A DNA stretch of 64,000 nucleotides from Candidatus Sulfuritelmatomonas gaucii (GTDB lineage: Bacteria > Acidobacteriota > Terriglobia > Terriglobales > Acidobacteriaceae): assembly GCA_900290245.1 (NCBI GenBank), contig OKRB01000068.1, forward strand, positions 1-64,000, given 5' to 3'. The notes under the pieces were generated by a model. It was not told the DNA's origin and ran no database searches. It saw only the letters and a list, made by a program, of their open reading frames with translations. Of this stretch, positions 1 to 7,920 are shown one piece after another (positions within the stretch are counted from its first letter, which is position 1; the number at the start of each line of letters is the position of its first letter). Both the position numbers and the translations under genes were made by a program.

Positions 1-297
1 GACTTGCAGAACCATCGGGCCGCGCTGCAAGCTCTGGAATCCTTCTCTGCTGAATGTGATGGTGTATTGATCGTTAGCGACGATGGGGCCGCTATCGTAA
101 AGTCCAGCCCCATTCGAGGTGAGGGTGCGCACCGTGCCTTTGTCGATGTCCTTGATGACAATCGTCACACCGGGGACGACCGCCCCGGAAGGGTCGGTCA
201 CCGAACCTGTCACGTCTGCAGAGTTGGTGGCCTGACCCCAGGCTATGCCACCACAAAATGCAAGAAGAGCCACAAGAGCTCGCGTCCACACTTTCAT
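1..297 (-). CDS. TonB-dependent receptor, Oar-like, N-terminal part (partial)
   Basis: Reading the minus strand from an ATG at 297 gives 99 codons with no stop before the window edge, so the gene continues outside. The start is preceded by a GGAGG site about 7 bases upstream. Residues 1-22 form a signal peptide (MKVWTRALVALLAFCGGIAW) ending near GQA. It is followed by a carboxypeptidase-regulatory-like beta-sandwich (ADVTGSVTDPSGAVVPGVTI, then AGLYDSGPIV and YTITFSREGFQ). This arrangement is the usual opening of the very large acidobacterial Oar/TonB-dependent outer-membrane receptors that take up oligosaccharides or siderophores. The barrel and plug are not visible, so receptor identity is inferred from the N-terminus. 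It is divergent from the LysR-type gene at 560 and is a plausible target of it. Confidence 0.8.
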   Translation of the reverse strand, partial: MKVWTRALVALLAFCGGIAWGQATNSADVTGSVTDPSGAVVPGVTIVIKDIDKGTVRTLTSNGAGLYDSGPIVANDQYTITFSREGFQSLQRGPMVLQV

Positions 298-384
298 ATT
301 TGCCTCCAAGGGGATTTTTGCTTCTCAAGCGAGGCCAAAATCGCCTCTGCCCAATAACTTCGATCAGGCCCGAATGTGCGAGGA

Positions 385-395
385 AAACGCTTACT
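385..395. promoter_or_regulatory. Candidate LacI-type operator half-palindrome upstream of the TonB receptor
   Basis: The 11-mer AAACGCTTACT lies about 90 bases upstream of the TonB receptor start. It is repeated exactly at 9931-9941, upstream of the arabinoxylan enzymes. The core resembles the GTAAACG half-sites bound by LacI-family sugar repressors. An 11-base match can occur by chance in 64 kb, so this is only a lead. Confidence 0.3.
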
Positions 396-473
396 CTAAC
401 CAGCTAATTGTCGCCTTACCAAAAACAAGGGCATGCTAGCCTAAAGAAAATCTGACTGGCAAGTGGTATTTTT

Positions 474-483
474 CGAATATTCG
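474..483. promoter_or_regulatory. Palindrome in the divergent promoter region (candidate LysR-type site)
   Basis: CGAATATTCG is a perfect 10-base palindrome about 77 bases upstream of the LysR start. It is followed by the related strings ATTCGATATAT (492-502) and TTCGAATCGA (511-520). LysR-type regulators commonly bind imperfect palindromes in the divergent interval between their own gene and the target, so this AT-rich cluster is the best candidate binding region between 298 and 559. The function is inferred. Confidence 0.35.
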
Positions 484-559
484 TATCGGGAAATTCGATA
501 TATTTGTTTCTTCGAATCGATTTAAGCGACCAAACTGCGTGGTTGTGAATGGTGAGGTC

Positions 560-1447
560 ATGAATTCAACACTCGATCAATGGGAAGTTTTGGAAGCTGT
601 TGTCCAGTTAGGCAGTTTTGCTGCTGCCGCACAGACGATGAACCGCTCACAGTCGACGATCAGTTACGCGATTTCATGCTTGCAGGAGCAATTCAAAGTT
701 CCCCTACTTGAAATGAAAGGGCGCAAGGCGCAACTGACTGAAGCGGGCAAGGCGTTGCTGGCGGATGTAGAACCGCTCCTCAGTGGATTTAGAGCCCTTG
801 AGAAAAAAGCTGCGTCTCTAGCCGCTGGAGGTGAATCCGAGCTTCGCCTCTCGATTGATAGTATCTTCCCGAATGAACGGTTGTTCGCGGCTCTCGCGGA
901 ATTGACTCGCTTGTATCCCTATATTCTTCCGCAACTCCATAAGAGCGCTTTTCTTTCGTCGGTACAAGAGTTTCAAACCTTCGGCGCCGATTTGTGTATC
1001 ACCGGCCTGCCCGCGCGCGAACACTTCATCAAGCCCATACTCGAAATAAGAATGCTTGCCGTTGCCAGAGCGGATCATCCACTGCACGCCGTTAAGCGTC
1101 AACTAACACGTCTGGATCTGATTCAGCGTGTGGCCACAATCATTGAAGGCGCAACCGGCCCGGAACCAAAACGACAACCGCATACCCCGTCGCAGAAATA
1201 TGTAGCCGTGAACACAATTGAGGCAGCGATTGAAGCTGTGCGTAGCGGCATGTGTTTTGGCTGGCTTCCGGTGTACCGAATTGAGCCATATCTCAGCTCG
1301 GGAGAATTGGTGCGACTGCGGATGCCGATCGGAGGTGAACGGTTGGTGCGATTGTTCCTGGTGGCCAAAGACATTGATTCGACGAGTCGCGAAAAGAATT
1401 ACATCGCTGATCTCCTGGGTGCAAACCGCGATTTGGAAATGCTTTGA
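560..1447 (+). CDS. LysR family transcriptional regulator
   Basis: This 295-residue protein has the LysR layout. A winged helix-turn-helix occupies residues 1-65 (FAAAAQTMNRSQSTISYAIS, then LLEMKGRKAQLTEAGKALL). A linker helix follows, then a periplasmic-binding-protein-like effector domain at about 90-290 that ends in the typical VRSGMCFGWLPVYRIEPYLS segment. The reading frame is open from a GTG at 539, but the ATG at 560 places the recognition helix at the usual distance from the N-terminus, so it is preferred; its purine-rich GGTGAGG is unusually close. The gene is divergent from the TonB receptor. The effector is unknown. A role in controlling the receptor and possibly the neighbouring esterase locus is inferred from position only. 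Confidence 0.9.
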   Translation: MNSTLDQWEVLEAVVQLGSFAAAAQTMNRSQSTISYAISCLQEQFKVPLLEMKGRKAQLTEAGKALLADVEPLLSGFRALEKKAASLAAGGESELRLSIDSIFPNERLFAALAELTRLYPYILPQLHKSAFLSSVQEFQTFGADLCITGLPAREHFIKPILEIRMLAVARADHPLHAVKRQLTRLDLIQRVATIIEGATGPEPKRQPHTPSQKYVAVNTIEAAIEAVRSGMCFGWLPVYRIEPYLSSGELVRLRMPIGGERLVRLFLVAKDIDSTSREKNYIADLLGANRDLEML

Positions 1448-1626
1448 CGGAAGAAACGGGTCCACCGAGTTGCCAAGCTGTGTCGACCTGTGTTTCTGGC
1501 AAATTCTGGAACACTTGGCGTGACTGGGTAAGTCTCGCCCGGCGAATTCAAATTCAATGTTCGACTTCTCCTGGAACACATCCGGCGCACGACAAGGTGC
1601 GGCCAATTCCTCTGTTTGAGCATGCG

Positions 1627-1662
1627 AAAAAAAGGCTGCTTGCACCGGAGTACAAGCAGCCT
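1627..1662 (-). terminator. Rho-independent terminator of the carboxylesterase at 1692
   Basis: Read on the minus strand, GGCTGCTTG (1661-1653) pairs with CAAGCAGCC (1642-1634) across a 10-base loop and is followed by seven T residues (1633-1627). It lies 30 bases beyond the stop codon of the carboxylesterase gene. The same GCTGCTTGCACCGG core recurs in the terminator of the paralogous esterase at 4667-4699. The remaining interval 1448-1626 shows nothing I can support. Confidence 0.9.
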
Positions 1663-1691
1663 GCTGCAATGATGTCGATACCGTCGGCGGA

Positions 1692-3392
1692 TCAACTGAG
1701 GATGATCTTGCGCGCTTCACCTTCCGGATCGTTGACCATTCGGCATTCGTTGTCCCACACCATGGTCTTGTTGGTCTCCGGGTCAGACGGTGTCCAGGTC
1801 AAACCCGGCTGGCCGGGGTTCCCTGTCCTAGCGAAGCTCGCCCACGCGGTCGCCATCTTTTTCGCCAGCAACTGCGCTTCAGGTGTGTTGCCTGTTCCTT
1901 GTTCGCAGCGCTTGGTGTTGTCGAAGCAGAACTGAAGATCGGCAGTGTGCCATGCGCCGGGAATGCCGTCGAGAATCGGCGTTTGCCAGGTGAAGTAATA
2001 GGTGTAGGCAGGCGCCGCCTTCAGTTCATACTTCAATCTGGCCATTTTCACGACGTTGTTGCGCATAGAGAGGGCATTTAATCCGAAGGTGCCACTGCAC
2101 ATATACGACAGCGTCTGGATCTTCTTCTGTGGATACGCCTTCTTCAGCGTCGAGACGACGGCCGTTGCCTTGTCATCGCCATATATTTTGGCGAGGTTGG
2201 CATGCCACTCTTCCTCAGTGGGGCGGGAGAGCATGTGGTTGCCTTCTTCGCTGACCGAACCGATCAGCATGGGCACGTTTTTGGATACGTCCGGCGCAAC
2301 ATCGAAAAACGATCGAACGTTGATGTTCTTGTCGTCAACGCACGGCGACCAGCCTGCGCGCGGCGGTCCGGGAGCAAACGGTCCCACCATGCCCCGCATC
2401 GGCGGATTGATCTTTTCGAGCGCTGCGTTTCCAGCGGCCATCAGCTGCGACCACTCCATCTTCTGCAAAGAGGCAATGTCATTCGGCTGCAGCCCAAGGT
2501 CCTTCATGACCTGGCGTGCTACTTCCTTCTGTTGCTCCTTGGTGGGGATGTTGCCACCGCCACCGGATTGCGCTGCAGCGCGATGGAACAGCCCAACTGC
2601 TGACGGCATGCCCATCAAGGTTGTCACCTTGGATCCGCCGCCCGACTGGCCATAAATCATCACCCTGTCCGGGTCGCCGCCGAAATTGGCGATGTTCTCA
2701 TGAACCCAGCGCAGTGCGGCAACGAGATCGGTCATGCCGACGTTGACAGAATCTTCGTAGGCGGAACCGCCGATCTCGGAGACGTCGAAGAATCCAAGGA
2801 TGTTAAGGCGGTGGTTGACTGATACCTGCACGATGTCGTGATAGCGTGCCATCTGCGCACCTTCGTGCGAAGGCAGTTCGTAAGACGACCCGAAGGTGTA
2901 TCCTCCCCCGTGGATGTAGAACATCACGGGGCGGCTACCAGACAGGCTGGGTGTCCAGATGTTGAGCTTGAGCATGTCCTCGCTCTGGTAGCCGTCATCC
3001 CAGTCCTGAATGAATGATTGCTCGATTGCCCAGTCGTGGAGTCTTTGAGGACAGTTTCCTCCGTAGATCAGAGCCGGATACTCGTCGTTCCATGGCGCAG
3101 GAGGCTTCGTTGCCAGCCAGCGGTTCTCACCGGCCGTGTTCTGGCCGTAGGGAACGCCCTTGAACGTGAAAACTCCTCCATCAAGAAAGCCGCGCACCTT
3201 GCCGTATTGCGTGCTTGCGACTGCAGTGCGCGGCGTGCTGCAGTTTCCGGGTTCCTGGTGAACAGCGGTTTTGGTACTGTCCATCGCGCGGGCCGGCTTG
3301 CTTACGGCAATTCCCATGCCCGCCGTCGCCGAGAGCAGCAGTGCCTCACGACGGGTGAGAAGGACGCGGTCTTCAGAATCTGATTTCGCCAT
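1692..3392 (-). CDS. Carboxylesterase type B (para-nitrobenzyl esterase-like), Tat-type signal, copy B
   Basis: This 566-residue alpha/beta-hydrolase belongs to the carboxylesterase/cholinesterase family, which hydrolyses carboxylic esters. A twin-arginine type leader (TRREALLLSATAGMGIAVSK, RR at 14-15) ends near PARA at 36, so export of a folded enzyme is likely. The oxyanion HGGG is at 161-164. The nucleophile is Ser250 in YGQSGGGS, where most family members have GESAG. A late GAWHTADL supplies the probable histidine. The ATG at 3392 is preferred to one 15 codons upstream because AAGGGAGA lies 4-5 bases before it. It is a close paralogue of the gene at 4739, and the same leader and ribosome-binding region precede both. 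The substrate is unknown. Confidence 0.93.
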   Translation of the reverse strand: MAKSDSEDRVLLTRREALLLSATAGMGIAVSKPARAMDSTKTAVHQEPGNCSTPRTAVASTQYGKVRGFLDGGVFTFKGVPYGQNTAGENRWLATKPPAPWNDEYPALIYGGNCPQRLHDWAIEQSFIQDWDDGYQSEDMLKLNIWTPSLSGSRPVMFYIHGGGYTFGSSYELPSHEGAQMARYHDIVQVSVNHRLNILGFFDVSEIGGSAYEDSVNVGMTDLVAALRWVHENIANFGGDPDRVMIYGQSGGGSKVTTLMGMPSAVGLFHRAAAQSGGGGNIPTKEQQKEVARQVMKDLGLQPNDIASLQKMEWSQLMAAGNAALEKINPPMRGMVGPFAPGPPRAGWSPCVDDKNINVRSFFDVAPDVSKNVPMLIGSVSEEGNHMLSRPTEEEWHANLAKIYGDDKATAVVSTLKKAYPQKKIQTLSYMCSGTFGLNALSMRNNVVKMARLKYELKAAPAYTYYFTWQTPILDGIPGAWHTADLQFCFDNTKRCEQGTGNTPEAQLLAKKMATAWASFARTGNPGQPGLTWTPSDPETNKTMVWDNECRMVNDPEGEARKIILS

Positions 3393-3451
3393 TGCATCTC
3401 CCTTCCTCTTTTGTTTGCCTTTTGTGATTACAGTCATGCGTAGCCGATGAA

Positions 3452-3547
3452 TCAGCTCATGAGGATCTTGATCAGTTCCCCTTCAGGGTCGTCGACCATG
3501 CGGCATTCGTTGTCCCAGACCATGGTTTGGTTGCGAGTCGGATCGGC
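3452..3547 (-). pseudogene. C-terminal remnant of a third carboxylesterase copy
   Basis: Minus-strand translation of 3547-3452 gives DPTRNQTMVWDNECRMVDDP followed by EGELIKILMS and a stop. This is the exact C-terminal segment of the flanking esterases. It differs from the copy at 4739 at 3 of the last 30 residues and from the copy at 1692 at about 8. Upstream of 3547 the similarity stops abruptly and the TAXI gene ends 18 bases away. There is no start codon or catalytic region, so this is a fragment left by loss or replacement of an esterase gene. It joins directly to the leader region of the downstream esterase without a terminator. Confidence 0.85.
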
Positions 3548-3565
3548 ATGTCGAGTTTGCCCTCT

Positions 3566-4621
3566 CTATTTCATGTAGCCCATTTCCTTGTAGTACCTTG
3601 CTGCACCAGGATGAAGTGGGACGTCGCAGGGAGCCTTCCAGACGTTGTGGATGTTGTAGGAGAAGTTCTGGTTGGTCCACTGCAACTCGTCCTGGTGCTC
3701 GTCCATTGCCCGTGCAACATCGTACGCAAAACTGTCGGGCACATCGGCCCGAGTATAGATCACCGTTCCGTTGCGCACGATGGTCGGAATGGTCCGTTCG
3801 ACACCGCGCAAAAGGCCAACTGGGATGTAACCGCGGTAGGCGAGCGGATCCTGCGCCAGCTTTGACAGCACCGGTTCCGGAATATCGAGGTAGTTGAGAT
3901 CGAAATGCTGGCTCACCTGGTACAAGACGTTCCACTCGGGCGCCGAGGAGAGAGCGCCACCCTGAACGATGACGTCAAAGTTATTGCGATCGGCAAAAGT
4001 ATTGCCAACGTAGCCTCCCGCACTTGTGATCGAGTCCACTGAAAGTCCGTAGTAGCCAAGAATTTCCGTTACCATGCGGTCGTTGCGCGACGCATAGATT
4101 CTGACGGGCCAGCGTTTTTCCTTTATTTGCGATAAATCCGTGATCCCCGTTTCAGCCCTAGCCGCCACGATCAAAAACCATGGCGACTGGATGTTCGCAA
4201 TCAGACGAAGGTTCTTCATCGACTTGTCGTGCGCGTAAGATCCGGTGCCGTCAAATGCCTGACACAGAAACGATTCCGCAGTGGCGCCGAAGTCCACGGG
4301 ACCGAGCCCTGGCTCATTGGGCGGGGCCATGGCTACTGAAACGGCGGGGTCTTTCTGATACGGAGGCGGAAGCTTGGCTCCAGAGACGATGCGCGGTGCG
4401 GCGGCCGCGTTGCAGTTTTGACAGATTTTCACGTCGTAGCCGTAGAACTTCATTGCGTTTTGGACGACTTGCGCCATCGCGCCCCAGGGGCAGAGCTTGC
4501 ATGCGCCGCCAAAGACGGGCTTCTTGACCGCGATCCCAGTGTTGTAGACGACGCCGGACTGGGCCCCCGTCAAACCTATCGTCACCAACACCAGCGCAAT
4601 CAGACCAAGAACCTTCAACAT
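3566..4621 (-). CDS. TAXI-family TRAP-type solute-binding protein with two CxxC motifs
   Basis: This 351-residue protein has a signal peptide (MLKVLGLIALVLVTIGLTGA). It shows the fold signature of TAXI periplasmic receptors, ending in LHPGAARYYKEMGYMK, a very typical TAXI C-terminus. The ATG at 4621 has GAGGTGG upstream; an in-frame ATG at 4690 would lie inside the terminator hairpin and is rejected. Family members bind small acids for TRAP transporters, but no TRAP membrane subunits are present here, so it is an orphan receptor. Unusually, two CxxC pairs (Cys41-Lys-Leu-Cys44 and Cys67-Gln-Asn-Cys70) sit just after the signal peptide. It lies between two esterases on the same strand, which suggests a product- or substrate-binding role. 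TAXI assignment is fairly sure; the ligand is unknown. Confidence 0.8.
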   Translation of the reverse strand: MLKVLGLIALVLVTIGLTGAQSGVVYNTGIAVKKPVFGGACKLCPWGAMAQVVQNAMKFYGYDVKICQNCNAAAAPRIVSGAKLPPPYQKDPAVSVAMAPPNEPGLGPVDFGATAESFLCQAFDGTGSYAHDKSMKNLRLIANIQSPWFLIVAARAETGITDLSQIKEKRWPVRIYASRNDRMVTEILGYYGLSVDSITSAGGYVGNTFADRNNFDVIVQGGALSSAPEWNVLYQVSQHFDLNYLDIPEPVLSKLAQDPLAYRGYIPVGLLRGVERTIPTIVRNGTVIYTRADVPDSFAYDVARAMDEHQDELQWTNQNFSYNIHNVWKAPCDVPLHPGAARYYKEMGYMK

Positions 4622-4666
4622 CGTGCCACCTCGTCTTTCGCGGAGGTCTGAGAATAGGCCTTTGGC

Positions 4667-4699
4667 AAAAGCTGCTTGCACCGGGTGCAAGCAGCTTTT
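4667..4699. terminator. Bidirectional Rho-independent terminator
   Basis: A perfect 15-bp stem (4667-4681 with 4685-4699) encloses a 3-base loop. It begins with AAAA and ends with TTTT, so it can act on either strand. It lies 40 bases after the stop of the esterase at 4739 and before the TAXI start. It shares the GCTGCTTGCACCGG core with the terminator of the other esterase, so the terminator appears to have been duplicated together with the gene. Confidence 0.9.
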
Positions 4700-4738
4700 G
4701 TTCGCCTGTTGAGGTTGTGCGGACAGTCAGGCGTTGGA

Positions 4739-6433
4739 TCAACTCAACAGGATCTTCCGCAGTTCGCCCTCAGGATCGTCGACCATGCGGCATTCGTTGT
4801 CCCAGATCATGGTTTGGTTGCGAGTTGGATCGGCCGCCGTCCAGGTCAACCCGGGCTGGCTGGGATTTCCAGTTGCAGCAAAGTTTGCCCATGCTGTGGC
4901 CATCTTCTTAGCTAGCACCTGCGCCTCGGGCGTGTTTCCCGTGCCCTGTTCGCAGCGCTTGGTGTTATCGAAGCAGAATGCGAGCTCGGAGGTATGCCAC
5001 GCGCCGGCCACTCCGTCGAGCATCGGCGACTGCCAGGTGAAGAAGTACTGATAGGCGGGCGCTCCGCCCTGTTCGGATTTCAACTTCGCCATGCTTACCA
5101 CATGGTTGCGGCCACCGAGCCCGGCAACACCGTAGGACAAAGTCCGGATGGCCTTTTCAGGATGCGCCTTCTTCATTGCCGCAGTCAGCGCGGTCGCCTT
5201 TTCGTCTCCGAATGTCTTTGCCAGGGTCTCATGCCATTCTTGCTCGGTGGGATTGGAAGCCATCCTGTTGCCTTCTTCGCTGACTGAGCCGATCAACATC
5301 GGAATATTCTTCGACACTTCAGGAGCGGTGTCCTGGAAAGATCGAACAGCAATGATCTTGCCGTCAAGAGTCGGCGACCAGCCAACGCGCGCAGGAACGC
5401 CAGGACCAGACGGCGGCCCAAAGAAGATTCCTCCCATCTGGGGGTTCATTTTCGCTGCGACGGCGTTTCCGGTCTCAAATAACTTGGACCATTCCATCTT
5501 CTGCAAGGCGGCAATGTCATTGGGAGCAATTCCTAGTTCCTTGATCACCTGGCGCGAGAATTCCTTCTGCTGTTCACCTGTCGGGATATTGCCTCCCCCG
5601 CCTGATTGGACCGAAGCGCGATGGAAGAGTCCCGCCGCGGACGGCATACCCATCAAGCAAGTTACTTTGGATCCGCCGCCCGACTGGCCATAAATCATGA
5701 TTCTGTCGGGGTCTCCGCCAAAGTTGGAGATGTTGTCACGAACCCACTGAAGTGAGGCAACAAGGTCAGTCATCCCGACGTTAACGGAATTCTCGTAGGG
5801 AGAACCGCCGATCTCGGAAACATCGAAGAAGCCGAGAACGTTGAGGCGGTGGTTAACTGTGACCGATACGATGTCGTGATGGCGCGCCATTTGGGCGCCT
5901 TCCTGCGAGGGAAGCTCGTAAGATGAACCGAAGCTGAATCCTCCGCCATGGAAATACACCATGACGGCGCGCCTGCCAGTCAGACTGGGAGTCCAGATGT
6001 TGAGCTTGAGCATGTCCTCGCTCATGTAGCCGTCATCCCAGTCCTGCAGAAACGACTGCTCGATCGCCGTGAAGTTATGAAGATTCTGAGGGCAGTTTGC
6101 CCCATAGATGAGTGCCGGATATTCATCCTTCCACGGCACCGGAGGTTTTGCCGGCAGCCAGCGGTTTTCACCACCCGTGTTCTGTCCGTATGGGACGCCT
6201 TTGAAGGTGAAGACGCCTCCATCGAGAAAACCGCGTACCTTGCCATACTGAGTGTTCGCAACAGCGGAGCGGGGGGTTGAGCAGTTTCCCGGTTCCTGAT
6301 GTGCTGATGTGTTAGTGCTATCCATTCCGCGCGCGGGTTTCGCTAAGGCGATACCCATGCCTGCTGTCGCCGAAAGTAGCAGCACCTCGCGACGGTTCAA
6401 GTGGACGCTGTTTTCCGCGTTTGATTTCTTCAT
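4739..6433 (-). CDS. Carboxylesterase type B, Tat-type signal, copy A
   Basis: This is a 564-residue paralogue of the esterase at 1692 with near-identical architecture. It has an RR leader (LNRREVLLLSATAGMGIALA), the FKGVPYGQNT segment, the oxyanion HGGG, nucleophile motif YGQSGGGS, and a late GAWHTSEL histidine motif. The start ATG at 6433 has GGGGAGATGCA immediately upstream, almost the same sequence as before copy B. It is the first gene of the minus-strand run and is followed by a strong terminator, so it is probably transcribed alone. As in copy B, the nucleophile elbow is GQSGG instead of the common GESAG. An exported esterase for a small ester or lactone substrate is inferred; the true substrate is not evident. 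Confidence 0.93.
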   Translation of the reverse strand: MKKSNAENSVHLNRREVLLLSATAGMGIALAKPARGMDSTNTSAHQEPGNCSTPRSAVANTQYGKVRGFLDGGVFTFKGVPYGQNTGGENRWLPAKPPVPWKDEYPALIYGANCPQNLHNFTAIEQSFLQDWDDGYMSEDMLKLNIWTPSLTGRRAVMVYFHGGGFSFGSSYELPSQEGAQMARHHDIVSVTVNHRLNVLGFFDVSEIGGSPYENSVNVGMTDLVASLQWVRDNISNFGGDPDRIMIYGQSGGGSKVTCLMGMPSAAGLFHRASVQSGGGGNIPTGEQQKEFSRQVIKELGIAPNDIAALQKMEWSKLFETGNAVAAKMNPQMGGIFFGPPSGPGVPARVGWSPTLDGKIIAVRSFQDTAPEVSKNIPMLIGSVSEEGNRMASNPTEQEWHETLAKTFGDEKATALTAAMKKAHPEKAIRTLSYGVAGLGGRNHVVSMAKLKSEQGGAPAYQYFFTWQSPMLDGVAGAWHTSELAFCFDNTKRCEQGTGNTPEAQVLAKKMATAWANFAATGNPSQPGLTWTAADPTRNQTMIWDNECRMVDDPEGELRKILLS

Positions 6434-6728
6434 TGCATCTCCCCTCGTCTGTTGTTTAACCCTCTCGTGGGCGCAGATTACGCGTCGGTAGATTAGATCT
6501 CGCAGTTTCCCGGTAGGAGGATCCAGAAGTCACCGGACAAGAAAAGGTAATCCGGTGCAGCACGTTAAAATAGGCGGATTCTCCCTGTCAAGCGAAGAAT
6601 TTCAATGATGTGATTCGAATGGTGCTTCGTCGAACGATTTGGCTTCGCCCCCGGTAGCAGTATTACTGTATCGGACTCTATATGCATTGGAAAGCGCTCG
6701 GAGCTGAATTGTGGGTGTGATATAGGTA

Positions 6729-7907
6729 ATGCACATGAGAAAGCCTCTCTCACGAATTCTATGTGCGCTTGCCTTCCTAGCGTTTGCGTTGACTGCAATA
6801 GCGCAGAACAGGCAAGATCCGAAACAGAGGGTCGAAGCGCTCGAACAGCAAGTACAAAAGAATCTTCAGGAGCGGAAACCTGAGCTCGCGATTCCCCTGC
6901 TGCGGGAGATCGTCTCAATCGATCCAGATAACTTGAATGCCCATGGCAACCTTGGCGTACTGCTTTTCTTTCAGGGCAATTACAGCGAAGCGATTCCACA
7001 AATGCGCAGTGCGGTACGAGCGAAGCCAGATCTCTGGAGGATCGAGGCGCTTTTGGGAATTGCGGAGAAGCGCACTGGAGATCCAAGTGCGGCCCAGGAC
7101 GATTTGGAGCGTGCATTCGCCAAGCTCGAAGACAAGAACATTGCGAAGGAGGCGGGACTGGAGCTGGTCGAGCTGGATTCATCCTTTGGACAATTTGCAA
7201 AAGCTTCGTCAGTAACAGAAAAGCTGGAGGAACTGCTGCCGGAGGATCCGCAGATTCTTTTTGTGGCCTATGAGATCTCAGTGCAGATGATGGACCAGAG
7301 CCGGCTGAACATGTTGCTGGTGGCGCCGGATTCTGCGGAAATGCATATGATCATGGGCGGCGAGCTGGGCCGCCAAGGGGATCACGCCAACGCGATTGCA
7401 CAATACCGGGAAGCGATCAAGTTAAATCCGATGTTGCCCGGAGTCCATTTTGAGCTGGCAGAACAGCTAAGAGCCTCGCCGGATCCGGCGATGAACGCGC
7501 AGGCTGAAAGTGAATATAACGCCGCTGTGAAGGTGAATCAGTACGATGAGAAGGCCTGGTGCGGACTGGGTGATTCCGTGGCGGAGGCGGGTGACTTTAA
7601 AGCAGCAGAGGAAGATTACCAAAAGGCTTTGGCCCTGCAACCGAGGGACGCAGATGCGCAGACCGGATTGGCAATCGCTCTTACTACCATGAATCAAATG
7701 AGCGAAGCCGTTCCGCTTTTGGAGAGCGCCGTAAAGAACGACCCGACCAACATCGTGGCGCATTATCGTTTGAGTGTGCTGTATCGACGAGCCGGCCGGA
7801 TCGCCGATGCTCAACACGAGATGAGCGAATACGCCCACTACAAAGAGTTAAAAGACAAGATGTCGCAGGTATTTAAGCAATTCAGGGTGCAGCGGGATCA
7901 AAAGTGA
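6729..7907 (+). CDS. Secreted tetratricopeptide repeat (TPR) protein
   Basis: This 392-residue protein has an N-terminal signal peptide (RILCALAFLAFALTAIAQ) followed by serial TPR units. Clear examples are NLNAHGNLGVLLFFQGNYSE, AEMHMIMGGELGRQGDHANA and EKAWCGLGDSVAEAGDFKAA, each ending near a proline as TPRs do. The start is ATG 6729 or the in-frame ATG 6735; a weak AGG fits the second slightly better. TPRs mediate protein-protein contacts. The downstream CRTAC1 lipoprotein begins 13 bases after the stop, so the two are probably one operon. TPR-CRTAC1 pairs are common in acidobacterial genomes, but their role is not established. Confidence 0.88.
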   Translation: MHMRKPLSRILCALAFLAFALTAIAQNRQDPKQRVEALEQQVQKNLQERKPELAIPLLREIVSIDPDNLNAHGNLGVLLFFQGNYSEAIPQMRSAVRAKPDLWRIEALLGIAEKRTGDPSAAQDDLERAFAKLEDKNIAKEAGLELVELDSSFGQFAKASSVTEKLEELLPEDPQILFVAYEISVQMMDQSRLNMLLVAPDSAEMHMIMGGELGRQGDHANAIAQYREAIKLNPMLPGVHFELAEQLRASPDPAMNAQAESEYNAAVKVNQYDEKAWCGLGDSVAEAGDFKAAEEDYQKALALQPRDADAQTGLAIALTTMNQMSEAVPLLESAVKNDPTNIVAHYRLSVLYRRAGRIADAQHEMSEYAHYKELKDKMSQVFKQFRVQRDQK

Positions 7908-7920
7908 GGCGCAGCCAAAG

